Assembly: GCA_965657795.1 (NCBI GenBank)
Contig: CBFHQJ010000028.1
Location: 1-50,750, forward strand
DNA length: 50,750 nt
Reading direction: 5' to 3'
Source: SW10 sp965657795
GTDB taxonomy: Bacteria > Verrucomicrobiota > Verrucomicrobiia > Verrucomicrobiales > Akkermansiaceae
The position numbers were made by a program, and so were the translations under genes. Of this stretch, positions 7,086 to 16,500 are shown piece after piece. The notes beneath the pieces were generated by a model. It saw nothing but the letters and a program-made list of their open reading frames with translations, made no database searches and was not told the DNA's origin. Numbering within the stretch: position 1 is the stretch's first letter; the number at the start of each line of letters is the position of its first letter.

Positions 7086-10042
7086 CAACTTCCTGAATCT
7101 TTATGATCTATTGGCCCGAAGCCGATCCTAAGCTCCTCCCGGGCATCGCACGGAAGGTTGTAGGTCCGGCTCCAGGATCGCCTTTCAACATCGTAATCGG
7201 TCTGCCAAAAATCATTTCCATGCACGCTCTGATCGAAAACTTTGCCATTCACCTTAAGAGTGAAGCCATCATGCGAACTCAGTCCGGTGAAGGTGATCGG
7301 CACATATCCCAAACCACCTCGTAGCGTGATCTTGGCTCCATCATTCTTGCATCTAACGCGCACGTCGGGAAAAGTTCTCTCCAGCAAGCCTTCATCCAGA
7401 CCAACAATTCGCTCATTTCCAATCGCCTCCCGGTGAATCATTTTCCATGTTCCTCCATAAGCGGCCAATGCTCCCTTCAAGAATTCATTCGGTCCATAAT
7501 AATCCTCCATCTTCTGGGGCATCACGACATACTCCACGACTGCTTCGATAAAATCTCCCGGCTGCAAACGAGTGATCTCCGGTGGCAGGACAAGATCCAC
7601 CGTGGAGTATTCTGACCGCCCACGAATCATCCCGTGTTCCGCGAAGTGACAATCCACCGATTCCCCACCCACCCGGGCATTCCACTCACGAACAATCATC
7701 CCGCGATTAGCCCAAGCCCCCTTGTCATTTTTCGGATTGGCGGGCTTCCCCTGCTCCAGCGAAACCCATGGCGTTTCACCTTCGATACCCAGTCCCTTGA
7801 TTCGATATCCATTTTTGCCGGGCTCAATTTTCTTCTCAAACAACTTGCCGGTCTCATCCCCAAAAACAAAGCGCCCTTCACGAGTGAAGTTATAAGTATC
7901 CGCACCGACCTGAAAAACCACGAAGCGTGAAAACTCCATCTCCTTGGTCACGTCCATCCGCAAGCGATAACACCCGCGCACCAGATCATCTGTCCTGGCC
8001 AGACTTGTGGTTACCGAATGCTCAATCCCATTTCCGACCCGGCCCGAAAATTCCACCTCGGTCAAACACGGGCCCTGACGATGAGTCGTCGTTTTCATCT
8101 CCCGGTGCGCCAAACGCTTTCCATGGGCATCAAAGACGCGGAAAAAGTCACCACCCCCCACATTGTGAGTCCAACTCCACTGTCCTTTCCCGCTCATTGG
8201 GTTCACCATCACCGGCCTCACATCGGTGATGGTGCAATTGGCCTGTCCTTGGGCCGGCTCATAACAAATCGACTCCCCCCAACAGCCCAGGGCGCTTTGT
8301 TCCCAGCGTTGGTTTGAGCCCCAGCCAATCAGTGAAAGCTGGGCATGAGAAGCCGCCGCAACTCCGCCCCAATGTGCGTTTGCGATCACCAACTGAAACT
8401 TGAGAGTTCTCCCTGCCGGCACACGGACCTGTGTGATTCCGTGAAACCAGGTCCCTTTGTAAGCTCCCGCTGCCGCCTCGTTGTGCCAATTCTTGCTCAA
8501 CTGAACCGGAATGCCGGTTGGCTTTCCCTTCTCATCACAAAGAATCGCGGACACTCCGGTAATCGGGCTTCCAAGTCGCCCCCGAAACCCCCTCCCCGTT
8601 TTCTCAAACATGAGCCGTGCATTCTGATCGCTCTTACCGGGGTTACTCAACGAAAACGGAATTCGCTCGATGACATCATTCCCTTCGCCAACCGGCTTCA
8701 CCTGGTCCAAATTCACACGGTGCCAAAAGTACTCCGGTTCAAATGTCACCGGGCACCCTTCAGCTCCCACTTTTATTTGCGGACTGGCACTCTCGGATTC
8801 CTCGGGCCCAAAAAAGCTCACCACCTGCCGACCGGGACCGACCGACGAAAGAAAAGGTCCGGTCTGCATACTGGCGAACAGGGAAAGGGTGGCATCATCC
8901 CAGACTTCCTTCGGTCTCACCTCCGATGCCCTTCCGCTCTTTCGGAATCCGAGTTCCCGAACCGGCTTGGCTTGCCCCAACCCCTTCGGATCAATCACGC
9001 CATGAAAGAACTGCACTTCATCAACAATACCCACGAAGTGATATCCATCGCCCGAGTCATCGCCACGCCTTCCAAAGATGACGTCATTCTTCGGATCCTT
9101 ACGGGCTTTACCAACCTGCCCGCCCGGCGCTCGCTTCGAGTTCAAATGAAACCTCATCTCCTTCCCGTCGTAGCTCAGCATAAAGTGATTCCATTTCCCG
9201 ATGCGCAAGTTCTCTGATGTTGCTCGTACTTGATTGTCACGACCGCCGCCCACGTTGATCGTCGCCACGGCCTTTCCTCTCGATAGATAAACCCCCAAAT
9301 TTCCGTCCATGGCCTCGTTACGTCCATCCGTCATCAACCAGGGTATCGCCTTCGTCGCCGAATCATGGTCTTCTGGAACGAAAGCCCAGAACACCCACGT
9401 AAAAGAGTTCGGATTGAATTCTTTCAGCTTCTGAACCGAGAGAAAATTTGTCCCGTCGAGACCGAAGCCTCCGCCCACTTTTCCGAACGATTGATCACCC
9501 GCGACCATCGGCACAAACCCCGGCTTGGCATCAAAAACGAAAGAGAAACGATCCGGCCATGCCACCGTCTCGAGCCGGGCGTCCACATTCAGCTTTTCAC
9601 CAGTTGGCGATTCAAAAATCAAATCAGTGACATCGGCTCGTTGAAAAAAGCGCCCGGCCTCCACCAGGCGGGGACCACCGTGACGCGACCACCCGCGGCT
9701 TCCCTTGCATTGGTAGGATTTCCCAGCAACCGAAATCTCCAACTTCAGATCTCCCGCCGGAAGCTCACTCCACTTCTTGTTCTCCAGACTTCCAAAATGC
9801 GGAACTTTAAGAGTCTCCGTATTGAGCGCCAAAGCATACTCCCCCGTCTCGATCACCCGAAGCCAGGGCGCCCCCTCAACCACCGGCGGAAATCCCCCGG
9901 CCCACCAAATCGCGGAGTGATCTGCCGGTTTTGGCATCCCGACAAGCTGAGCACCGACATTTGAGAACATCATGGCCGAAGCCGCCGTGAGCATTCCGCC
10001 AAGAGAGCTTTTGAAAGACATGCTCTCCATACTGACCGGCAT
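7085..10042 (-). CDS. Large exported protein with LamG-type domain
   Basis: The 985-residue protein starts with a hydrophobic leader (MSFKSSLGGMLTAASAMMFSNVGAQ, counted from the inner ATG at 10021; other in-frame ATGs at 10030 and 10042). A concanavalin A/LamG-like jelly roll lies at about 195-355: FGLDGTNFL, FTWVFWAFVP, WNHFMLSYDGKEMRFHLN, and DEVQFFHGVI. The remainder is rich in beta strands with no catalytic motif I recognise; its C-terminal part carries WQTDYDVERRSW. It is probably an envelope or secreted carbohydrate-binding protein, possibly a lyase-like enzyme. It is transcribed alone, ends in a strong hairpin, and faces the rhodanese operon tail-to-head. Confidence 0.7.
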   Translation of the reverse strand: MPVSMESMSFKSSLGGMLTAASAMMFSNVGAQLVGMPKPADHSAIWWAGGFPPVVEGAPWLRVIETGEYALALNTETLKVPHFGSLENKKWSELPAGDLKLEISVAGKSYQCKGSRGWSRHGGPRLVEAGRFFQRADVTDLIFESPTGEKLNVDARLETVAWPDRFSFVFDAKPGFVPMVAGDQSFGKVGGGFGLDGTNFLSVQKLKEFNPNSFTWVFWAFVPEDHDSATKAIPWLMTDGRNEAMDGNLGVYLSRGKAVATINVGGGRDNQVRATSENLRIGKWNHFMLSYDGKEMRFHLNSKRAPGGQVGKARKDPKNDVIFGRRGDDSGDGYHFVGIVDEVQFFHGVIDPKGLGQAKPVRELGFRKSGRASEVRPKEVWDDATLSLFASMQTGPFLSSVGPGRQVVSFFGPEESESASPQIKVGAEGCPVTFEPEYFWHRVNLDQVKPVGEGNDVIERIPFSLSNPGKSDQNARLMFEKTGRGFRGRLGSPITGVSAILCDEKGKPTGIPVQLSKNWHNEAAAGAYKGTWFHGITQVRVPAGRTLKFQLVIANAHWGGVAAASHAQLSLIGWGSNQRWEQSALGCWGESICYEPAQGQANCTITDVRPVMVNPMSGKGQWSWTHNVGGGDFFRVFDAHGKRLAHREMKTTTHRQGPCLTEVEFSGRVGNGIEHSVTTSLARTDDLVRGCYRLRMDVTKEMEFSRFVVFQVGADTYNFTREGRFVFGDETGKLFEKKIEPGKNGYRIKGLGIEGETPWVSLEQGKPANPKNDKGAWANRGMIVREWNARVGGESVDCHFAEHGMIRGRSEYSTVDLVLPPEITRLQPGDFIEAVVEYVVMPQKMEDYYGPNEFLKGALAAYGGTWKMIHREAIGNERIVGLDEGLLERTFPDVRVRCKNDGAKITLRGGLGYVPITFTGLSSHDGFTLKVNGKVFDQSVHGNDFWQTDYDVERRSWSRTYNLPCDAREELRIGFGPIDHKDSGS

Positions 10043-10086
10043 GCCCGTCCCTGTCCGATCACGAACAAGCTAGTCAAAAAATCGGG

Positions 10087-10596
10087 TCATCGATTCCATG
10101 GCATCTTCGCGAGCATCAATCCCATCCCGCAAGTGTCGGTGATTCCGGCAAAAGCCAGACCAAAGCCTATGAAAGCCGGAACGACCAACCAGACGGGATT
10201 GAACCATGCCAAAATCGATCCAATTGCAACGAGGGAACCCGCAACAATTCGGACCTGGCGCTCCAGCGAGATCGTCCCCTCGCCTTCAACCACCGGGAGG
10301 TCATGCTTGCGCCACTCCTGCATGCCACCTTCCATGACCGTCAAATTAGTAAATCCCTTTTCGCTCAACTTCTGGCCTGCGATCTCGGCTCTTTTACCAG
10401 ATCCACAAACCAGAACGATGGACTGATCGCGCGGGAGCTTGTCCAACTCCGGGCAGTGGACCACTTGATCGTGCGGGACGCAGGAACATTCGCCGATGGA
10501 ACATTCACGGATTTCCGCAGGAGTTCGGACATCGAGAAAGAGATCGTCGCCTGAACGAAATCGTTGATGTGCTTCTTTGGGAGGAATGGTTTTCAT
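10087..10596 (-). CDS. YgaP-like rhodanese with membrane tail
   Basis: This 169-residue protein has a single rhodanese domain (residues 1-105) followed by a DUF2892-type pair of membrane helices (about 113-160). The catalytic loop is LVCGSGKRAE with the active cysteine at residue 64, and FLDVRTPAEI is the usual CH2A motif. The architecture matches E. coli YgaP, a membrane sulfurtransferase that handles persulfide sulfur. It lies 17 bases downstream of the lipoprotein gene, in one likely transcript. A divergent ArsR-family gene next to them mirrors the ygaV-ygaP regulator/rhodanese pairing. Extra cysteines at 32, 37, 39 and 48 are notable for a short rhodanese. Confidence 0.88.
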   Translation of the reverse strand: MKTIPPKEAHQRFRSGDDLFLDVRTPAEIRECSIGECSCVPHDQVVHCPELDKLPRDQSIVLVCGSGKRAEIAGQKLSEKGFTNLTVMEGGMQEWRKHDLPVVEGEGTISLERQVRIVAGSLVAIGSILAWFNPVWLVVPAFIGFGLAFAGITDTCGMGLMLAKMPWNR

Positions 10597-10613
10597 TTCT
10601 TAATGGATTAAAA

Positions 10614-11114
10614 TTAATTCGCGGCCTTGTGCTTCTTGCTCACTTCATCGGGCCCTCTTTTTACAAAACTTGTCACGATCGCGGCGTGATTTTTTGCCAC
10701 TTTGATCGCCTCGGGAGTCTTCCCCGTGATGGTCACCTTGAGTCCCTTGGGTAATTCCTCCGCCTTAACCTCCAATTGGTCGTAATAATCGGTCATCTCT
10801 GCATAGGCCGGATCCCATCGACGAACCATTGCACCTGAATCGAGCCGCTTCTTCATATAGCGGAAGTGCTTCTTCAGCTTTCCAGCCAGTTTTTTGTCCT
10901 CGGAAGTCGTCGTTGCCACGTATCCCTTTTTCGTGAGATCGACCTTCCTGATTAGTTTTTTGTGATTTTCAGCCAAATCGTGAATCAATTCACGCTGCTC
11001 CTGCGGCAAGGGACCTCGCATTTTTCCGCGAGCCTCAGGTTGATCCGCACAAGAGACGATGGTAAGGATCCCCGAGAGGAAAATAAGCTGAATGGGTTTG
11101 ATTCGTCGATTCAT
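10614..11114 (-). CDS. Lipoprotein of a conserved ATTTS-motif family
   Basis: From the ATG at 11114 the product has 166 residues (a GTG at 11126 is an alternative). The leader ends in a lipobox-like LTIVSC. The mature protein carries KKGYVATTTSED, VRRWDP, and KNHAAIVTSFVKRG. I recall these motifs from a family of small exported proteins of unknown function (ATTTSxD, RRWDP, HAxxVxxFV) seen in diverse bacteria. The conserved histidine near the C-terminus could bind a ligand or metal; this is inference. It is the first gene of the rhodanese transcript and faces the ArsR-family regulator, so a role in periplasmic handling of reactive sulfur is plausible but unproven. Confidence 0.75.
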   Translation of the reverse strand: MNRRIKPIQLIFLSGILTIVSCADQPEARGKMRGPLPQEQRELIHDLAENHKKLIRKVDLTKKGYVATTTSEDKKLAGKLKKHFRYMKKRLDSGAMVRRWDPAYAEMTDYYDQLEVKAEELPKGLKVTITGKTPEAIKVAKNHAAIVTSFVKRGPDEVSKKHKAAN

Positions 11115-11134
11115 GGGGCTTTGCACCTTTCATT

Positions 11135-11155
11135 CTTATATTCCATTTTAGGAAT
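11135..11155. promoter_or_regulatory. Candidate ArsR-family operator overlapping a -10 element
   Basis: The 59-base intergenic region between the divergent genes contains ATTCC-6-GGAAT (11140-11155), a perfect inverted repeat. On the minus strand TATAAG (11135-11140) is a good -10 match directly abutting it, which would place the lipoprotein transcript start a few bases upstream of its ATG. A dimeric repressor bound here would block both directions. This is inferred from position and symmetry only. Confidence 0.5.
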
Positions 11156-11173
11156 ACCAAGACCAAATCCACC

Positions 11174-11509
11174 ATGTCTACCAAAAAAAAGCTGGCCGAA
11201 GAGGCCCTTGAGAAACTTGCCGGAGTCTTCAAAGTCTTGAGTGACGGAGGGCGCTTGTCTCTTCTTCAAGAGCTCAAAGAAGGCCAGAAAACGGTGGGCG
11301 AACTCGTTGAAATCACGGGACAAGGACAGGCTTCGGTTTCCAAAAGCCTCAAGATGCTCAAAGAAGCGGGCTTGCTGGAACGGACCAAAGACGGGGTCCG
11401 CGTCTATTACCGGGTGGAAGATAAGCTTGTGTTCGATCTCTGCGAGCTGGTTTGCGGCAAACTCAGTCGCGACCACAAGGGCCTCGGCGAGATCGACTAT
11501 TCTATCTAG
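11174..11509 (+). CDS. ArsR/SmtB-family transcriptional regulator
   Basis: The 111-residue protein is a winged-helix repressor: FKVLSDGGRLSLLQEL (helix 1-2), TVGELVEITGQGQASVSKSLKMLKEAGLL (recognition helix), and RTKDGVRVYYRV (wing). The metal-binding ELCVCD motif of classical ArsR/SmtB proteins is absent. The thiol pair typical of BigR/YgaV sulfide sensors is incomplete: the usual helix-2 cysteine position is leucine, while two cysteines occur in the last helix (C90 and C94). It is divergent from the lipoprotein-rhodanese operon and probably represses it. The sensed signal may be a sulfur species using C90/C94, but this is inference. Confidence 0.9.
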   Translation: MSTKKKLAEEALEKLAGVFKVLSDGGRLSLLQELKEGQKTVGELVEITGQGQASVSKSLKMLKEAGLLERTKDGVRVYYRVEDKLVFDLCELVCGKLSRDHKGLGEIDYSI

Positions 11510-11682
11510 GCCCACCCTATTTGCGATAGCCACCTCCCGCGTAGAGAAGTGGATTCCGTGCCGAGTTTCAGCTTGTTCCGCGCCTTAGCCACCGTGTTTT
11601 CTATTCTACGCCCTTGTTGCGTAAGGATGAGTCTGAAAAGCTGCATTCCAACGTCAGGCTTCTGCTTCAACCTCCCTCACCC

Positions 11683-13359
11683 ATGAAAAAACTTCTTCCC
11701 CTCGTCATTGCTCTTGTTCCCCTGCCTGTTCTTGCCGTCTCTGAAGAACTTTCTCTCACGGCCGACCTCGCTAATAGCTCACCCTCGGCTTTTGAAGGAT
11801 CTCTCGCAAAGACCCTGGACGATTTCTTCGACTATGACTTCATGGATCCGACTTTTGCGCTCCCGCAACAAACCTATCAACCCGGCGCTGCCGGATTCCA
11901 CGGCAATGTCCCGGAAGGTCAGGATGTTCTTCTTTCCTACACCTTTGCAGGAGTCACCATTGAAGCTGACGATCAGGATCTCGTAATCGATCTCTATGGC
12001 CGCGTCGACAACGTTTGCTGCAACGACCGTGACGACAACATCGACGTCCTGCTCTTCAACGGATCCTACGATTCCCCCATCGCCTCCATTACCGGTCTCG
12101 CCATCGATAACGCTGGGGCCAATGCCCACGTTCGCGCCATCTTCGATGCACTCCCCATCGGCACCATGGTTGATCGGATCCGACTGATCGGACATGACTC
12201 CGGTGGCGGAGCCGCCAACAACTACTTCACTCACATGGAGACCCGCGCCGCCCTCATCGAACCTCTGATTGATGAAGACAACGACACCCTTCCCGATGAT
12301 TGGGAAGTCGCCAACAACCTTGACCCCAACGACGATGGATCGGTCAACGTAGCCAATGGCCCCGATGGCGATCCCGACAACGACTCCTTCACCAACCTCC
12401 AGGAATTCGAAGCCAGAACCGACCCCATGGACGACGATAGTGACGACGACAATCTCCTCGATGGAGACGAAGTCGCCGGAGCCGGAAACCGTCCTCCAAC
12501 CGATCCTCTCAATCCTGACACCGACGGGGACTCCTTGAATGATGACGTTGAGTCCAATAGCGGCAACTTTATCAATACCAACGACACCGGCACCAACCCC
12601 ACTCTTGCTGACAGCGACAGCGATGGCACCGGCGATTTTGATGAAGTCACCGCAGGCACCGATCCCAATGACCCAGCGGCAGGTGGTAATCTTGCCCTTG
12701 GAAAACTCGGCGGTTACTTCACTGCCGCCGGAGATCCCGCCGGAAGCTGGGGCGGCCTGCCCGCGACCAACGTCAACGACGGCTTGCCCGGCACCATCTC
12801 ACACCCTCTCGAAATGGTTTCGGCCGACTACTACTACGAGATCGATCTTGGCGCCGACACCAGCATCAGCAGCATCGCCCTCACTGGCCGCGGTTTCCGT
12901 GACAACTGCTGCGCCGAGCGCCTGGAAAACCCCACTCTTGTGGTAGTCAACTCCACCGGAGACGAAGTTTTCCGACAGGAATACGTCGGCCAAATCATCA
13001 TGACCGAAACCTTTGACCTGTCCGCAGCTCCACCCTTCGGACAGTTTGTCCGAGTCATTAATTCCTCGGGTGCCAACTACGGACCTCAGTTGGGTGAAAT
13101 CGAGATCTTTGGCTCATCCACACCTCCGGCACCACTCACCATTACCGGATTCTCAGCCGACCCCGCCACAGGCGAAATCACGCTCACCTGGAACTCCCAA
13201 CCGGGCGCCCAGTATTCCCTTTTTGGATCGGAAGATCTCGTGAATGTGGAAGAGATCAACGACTCCCTGAATTCGGACGGAACCAGCACCACCCTTTCCT
13301 TCAATTTCCCGTCCATTATCGGAAAACCCAAGTATTTTTTCCACCTCTCCCGAAACTAA
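11683..13359 (+). CDS. Exported protein with TSP3 calcium repeats and discoidin-like domain
   Basis: I place the start at the ATG at 11683, directly before a signal peptide (KKLLPLVIALVPLPVLA), giving 558 residues. Domains in order: an N-terminal beta domain of about 30-185 with NVCCNDRDDN; an Asp-rich thrombospondin type 3-like region of about 190-330 (DEDNDTLPDDWE, DPDNDSFTNLQEFEARTDP, DSDSDGTGDFDEVTAGTDP) that should bind calcium; an F5/8C-like domain of about 335-480 (NCCAERLENP); and a C-terminal module with GSEDLVNVEE ending in FFHLSRN. It is probably a cell-surface or secreted carbohydrate-binding protein. The next gene starts with a related F5/8C domain, which suggests shared origin. 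A terminator follows. Confidence 0.8.
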   Translation: MKKLLPLVIALVPLPVLAVSEELSLTADLANSSPSAFEGSLAKTLDDFFDYDFMDPTFALPQQTYQPGAAGFHGNVPEGQDVLLSYTFAGVTIEADDQDLVIDLYGRVDNVCCNDRDDNIDVLLFNGSYDSPIASITGLAIDNAGANAHVRAIFDALPIGTMVDRIRLIGHDSGGGAANNYFTHMETRAALIEPLIDEDNDTLPDDWEVANNLDPNDDGSVNVANGPDGDPDNDSFTNLQEFEARTDPMDDDSDDDNLLDGDEVAGAGNRPPTDPLNPDTDGDSLNDDVESNSGNFINTNDTGTNPTLADSDSDGTGDFDEVTAGTDPNDPAAGGNLALGKLGGYFTAAGDPAGSWGGLPATNVNDGLPGTISHPLEMVSADYYYEIDLGADTSISSIALTGRGFRDNCCAERLENPTLVVVNSTGDEVFRQEYVGQIIMTETFDLSAAPPFGQFVRVINSSGANYGPQLGEIEIFGSSTPPAPLTITGFSADPATGEITLTWNSQPGAQYSLFGSEDLVNVEEINDSLNSDGTSTTLSFNFPSIIGKPKYFFHLSRN

Positions 13360-13421
13360 GGTCCTCGCCGCAGTTTCCCCGGAGACGGCGATAATCTTAG
13401 CAGTTCCTCCTAACTTACACC

Positions 13422-13456
13422 AATGCTCTCTCCTCCATCCGGGGTGGGAGCATTTT
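13422..13456 (+). terminator. Probable intrinsic terminator
   Basis: AATGCTC (13422-13428) pairs perfectly with GAGCATT (13448-13454) across a 19-base loop and is followed by a short T run. It ends the transcript of the TSP3/discoidin gene. The long loop and short T run make it a moderate candidate. Confidence 0.5.
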
Positions 13457-13502
13457 CGCGTTACAAGGCCTCCTCATTTGCTAGTTTTGTCCCTCCCTCA
13501 GC

Positions 13503-16500
13503 ATGAGTTTCCGAATCGCCACGCTCCTAGCCATCCTTCTGATCGGTCAGTCGACTTCCGCCCAAACCAACATCGCCCTGGGTCGCCCCGTCTCTGCCTC
13601 CGCCGCAACCTGGTCCGGCCAGCTTCCCGCAAATCTGACGGACGGAAACACTGCGAACCAATCCCACCCGCTCGCAAGTTCTAACACGATTGGCTTCTAT
13701 TACGAGATTGACCTCGGAAGCACCCGAAATCTCGGTTCCGTCGAACTTACCAACCGGAGCAACTGCTGCCCGGAACGTCTTTCAAACTACCGTGTTGAAG
13801 TCCGGGCCGACAACAATGGCGCCGCCGGCGATGTCACCTGGAGCGCCGACATTCGGACTGATGGCTCCAACTCCGGACAGGGCGGCATTGACACCATCCC
13901 GGCCTCCCTGGACCCCGGTAAGGCCATGAACGGACGTTATCTTCGAATCGTCAACCTCAGCAATGAAGCCTACAATCCACAAATCGCCGAGATCGAAGCC
14001 TTCGAAGCTCCTCTTCCCTCCATCGATCTTTTCACAGTCGATCAAGGCAACATCACTGCCACCGGCGATCCCAATCTTCCCACTTCCACCGAGCTTTCGT
14101 GGCAAGTGACGAATGCCGCTTCCGTCTCGATCGACCAAGGGGTTGGCACCGTCGCGAACTCCGGCCAATCTAGTGTCTCACCGGGAGCTACGACAACCTT
14201 CGTACTGACAGCCACCAACGATGCCGGCTCCATTCAAGCCTCGGTCACCGTCGGAGTTGATGAAGCCGTCATCCCCCCCATCATCACTGAACTCCTCGCC
14301 GACAATGCCAACAGCCTCGATGATCAGTTTGGCGGGAGCCCGGACTGGATCGAAATTTATAACCCCAATTCATTCAGTTTGTCTCTGGATGGTTACCACC
14401 TCACCGACCGTGCGGACACCCCAACTCTTTGGACCTTCCCTGCCGGTGCTTCCGTTGCCGCCAACGGCTACTTCGTGGTCTTTGCTTCCGGTGACGATCT
14501 CACCGATCCCGCCGAACCTCTTCACACCAATTTCTCACTCCGGCGCGGCGGCGAATTCCTCGGGCTCTTCGATCGCGATGGCACCACGCCGCTCTCCACT
14601 TTCAACTTTCCGGACCAAAAACAGGACGTCAGTTACGGACTCGAAGCCGACAATTCCACCGAGGGCTACTTCTCCCCTTCCACTCCGGGCAGTGCCAACA
14701 GCCAAAGCTTCTCAGGCTTTGTGGCCGACACCAAATTCAGCATCTCCCGCGGATTTTACAACACCGCCCAAAACGTGAGCATCACCACCGCAACTCCCGG
14801 CGCCACCATCCGCTACACCACCAATGGCAGCGAACCGTCCGAAAGCATCGGCACCATCTACTCCGGACCGGTCACCATCAATCAAACCACCGTGCTTCGC
14901 GCCATGGCCTACAAAGAAGGTCTCGCTCCCACCAATATCGACACTAACACCTACTTATTTGTCGATGATGTCATCACCTCACCCGAACTTGGAGTTGCGG
15001 TCACCCAGCAAATGCGTGACTCCCTCACCAACGTTCCATCCCTCTCAATCGTCACCCCGCAGACTATCAACGGAACCTCTGAAATCCCCGCATCCTTCGA
15101 ATTGATTAACCCCGATGGCACTCCCGGCTTCCAGGAAAACTGCGGCGTTAAGAATTTCGGCGGAGCCTTCACCAATTTCGATAAGAAGAGTTTTCGCATG
15201 TATTTCCGGAGCCAATATGGCGCTTCCAAATTGGAGCACCCGCTCTTCGAAGGATTCGACCGTGGAATCACCGCTACCAACACCTTCGATCAATTGAACG
15301 TGCGCTCCGGCTCACACGACATGGTCGCCCGCGGCTTTTACATGTCGAATCGCTTCACCGACGATAGCATGCTCGACATGGGGAACATCAATCCCCACGG
15401 GCGCTTCATGCACCTTTACCTCAATGGAAAATACTGGGGCGTTTATCACCTCCGCGAACGATGGAGCGCGGACACCCTGACCGAGTACCTTGGAGGCCCC
15501 AAGGAAGGCTACGAGGCCATCAACGGAAACTGGAACGTCGGCGGCTGGGCTGACTCCGTGGCTCCCGCTTACGATGGGGATGGCTCGGCCTGGGAACGAA
15601 TCAAAACCCTCGGCCTCACCAGCAGCCCCCAGAATTTCGAAGACCTTTCTCCCCACCTCGATATGGAGCATTTCATCGACTACATGATCATGTGGATGTT
15701 TGGTAATTCGGAAGATGAATATCGCTGTGTCGGCCCCGCCGATGCGGGCAGCGGCTTCAAGTGGTTCTTAAACGACGCCGATGGCTACCTCCGCTCCGCG
15801 GGAAATCGCACCGGCTTCGCAAGTAACACTCCGGGTGTTTTCGGGAGAAGCTCAGGCGATGGGCCCGGCTCCCTTTTCAGCCTTCTTTTCAAAGCCGGTG
15901 ATCCCGAGTTTCGCATCCTCCTTGCTGATCGAATTCACAAGCACTTCTTTAACGATGGTGCCATGACATCGGCAAAAACAACCGCACGTCTCGCCGAGCG
16001 TTGTGATGAAATGAATCTTCCCTTTTATGCGGAAGCCGAAAGATGGAATTACCGCACTCATGCCAGTTGGACCAACGCAAAGAACAACGCCTTGAGCAGT
16101 ATTCTTCCCTCCCGCACTGGAAGCGCCGTGAGCCAATACCGCTCGGCCGGATTTTACCCATCAACCGTTGCTCCCGTTTTTAACCAGCACGGCGGCGAGG
16201 TTCCTTCCGGATTCAATCTCACCATGACAAACGGGGGCGGCACGATGTATTACACCACTGATGGAAGCGACCCCCGTCTTCCCGGCGGTGGCTTGAATCC
16301 TGGTGCCAGTCCTTTTCAGTCCGGCCAAGTCTCTACCACCGTCATCACTACCGGTTCTGAATGGCAATACCTTGACGATGGCACGAATCAGGGAACGGCC
16401 TGGCGGGCTAGCGGGTTTGATGACTCCACCTGGGAGTCGGGTCCCGCCATCCTGGGTTACGGAGAACCCGTCATCACCACCCTACTCTCCTTTGGTCCCG

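Noticed and set aside
8345..9217. Open frame of 290 codons opposite the LamG protein
   Set aside because: Shadow of the real minus-strand gene, no domain or start context.
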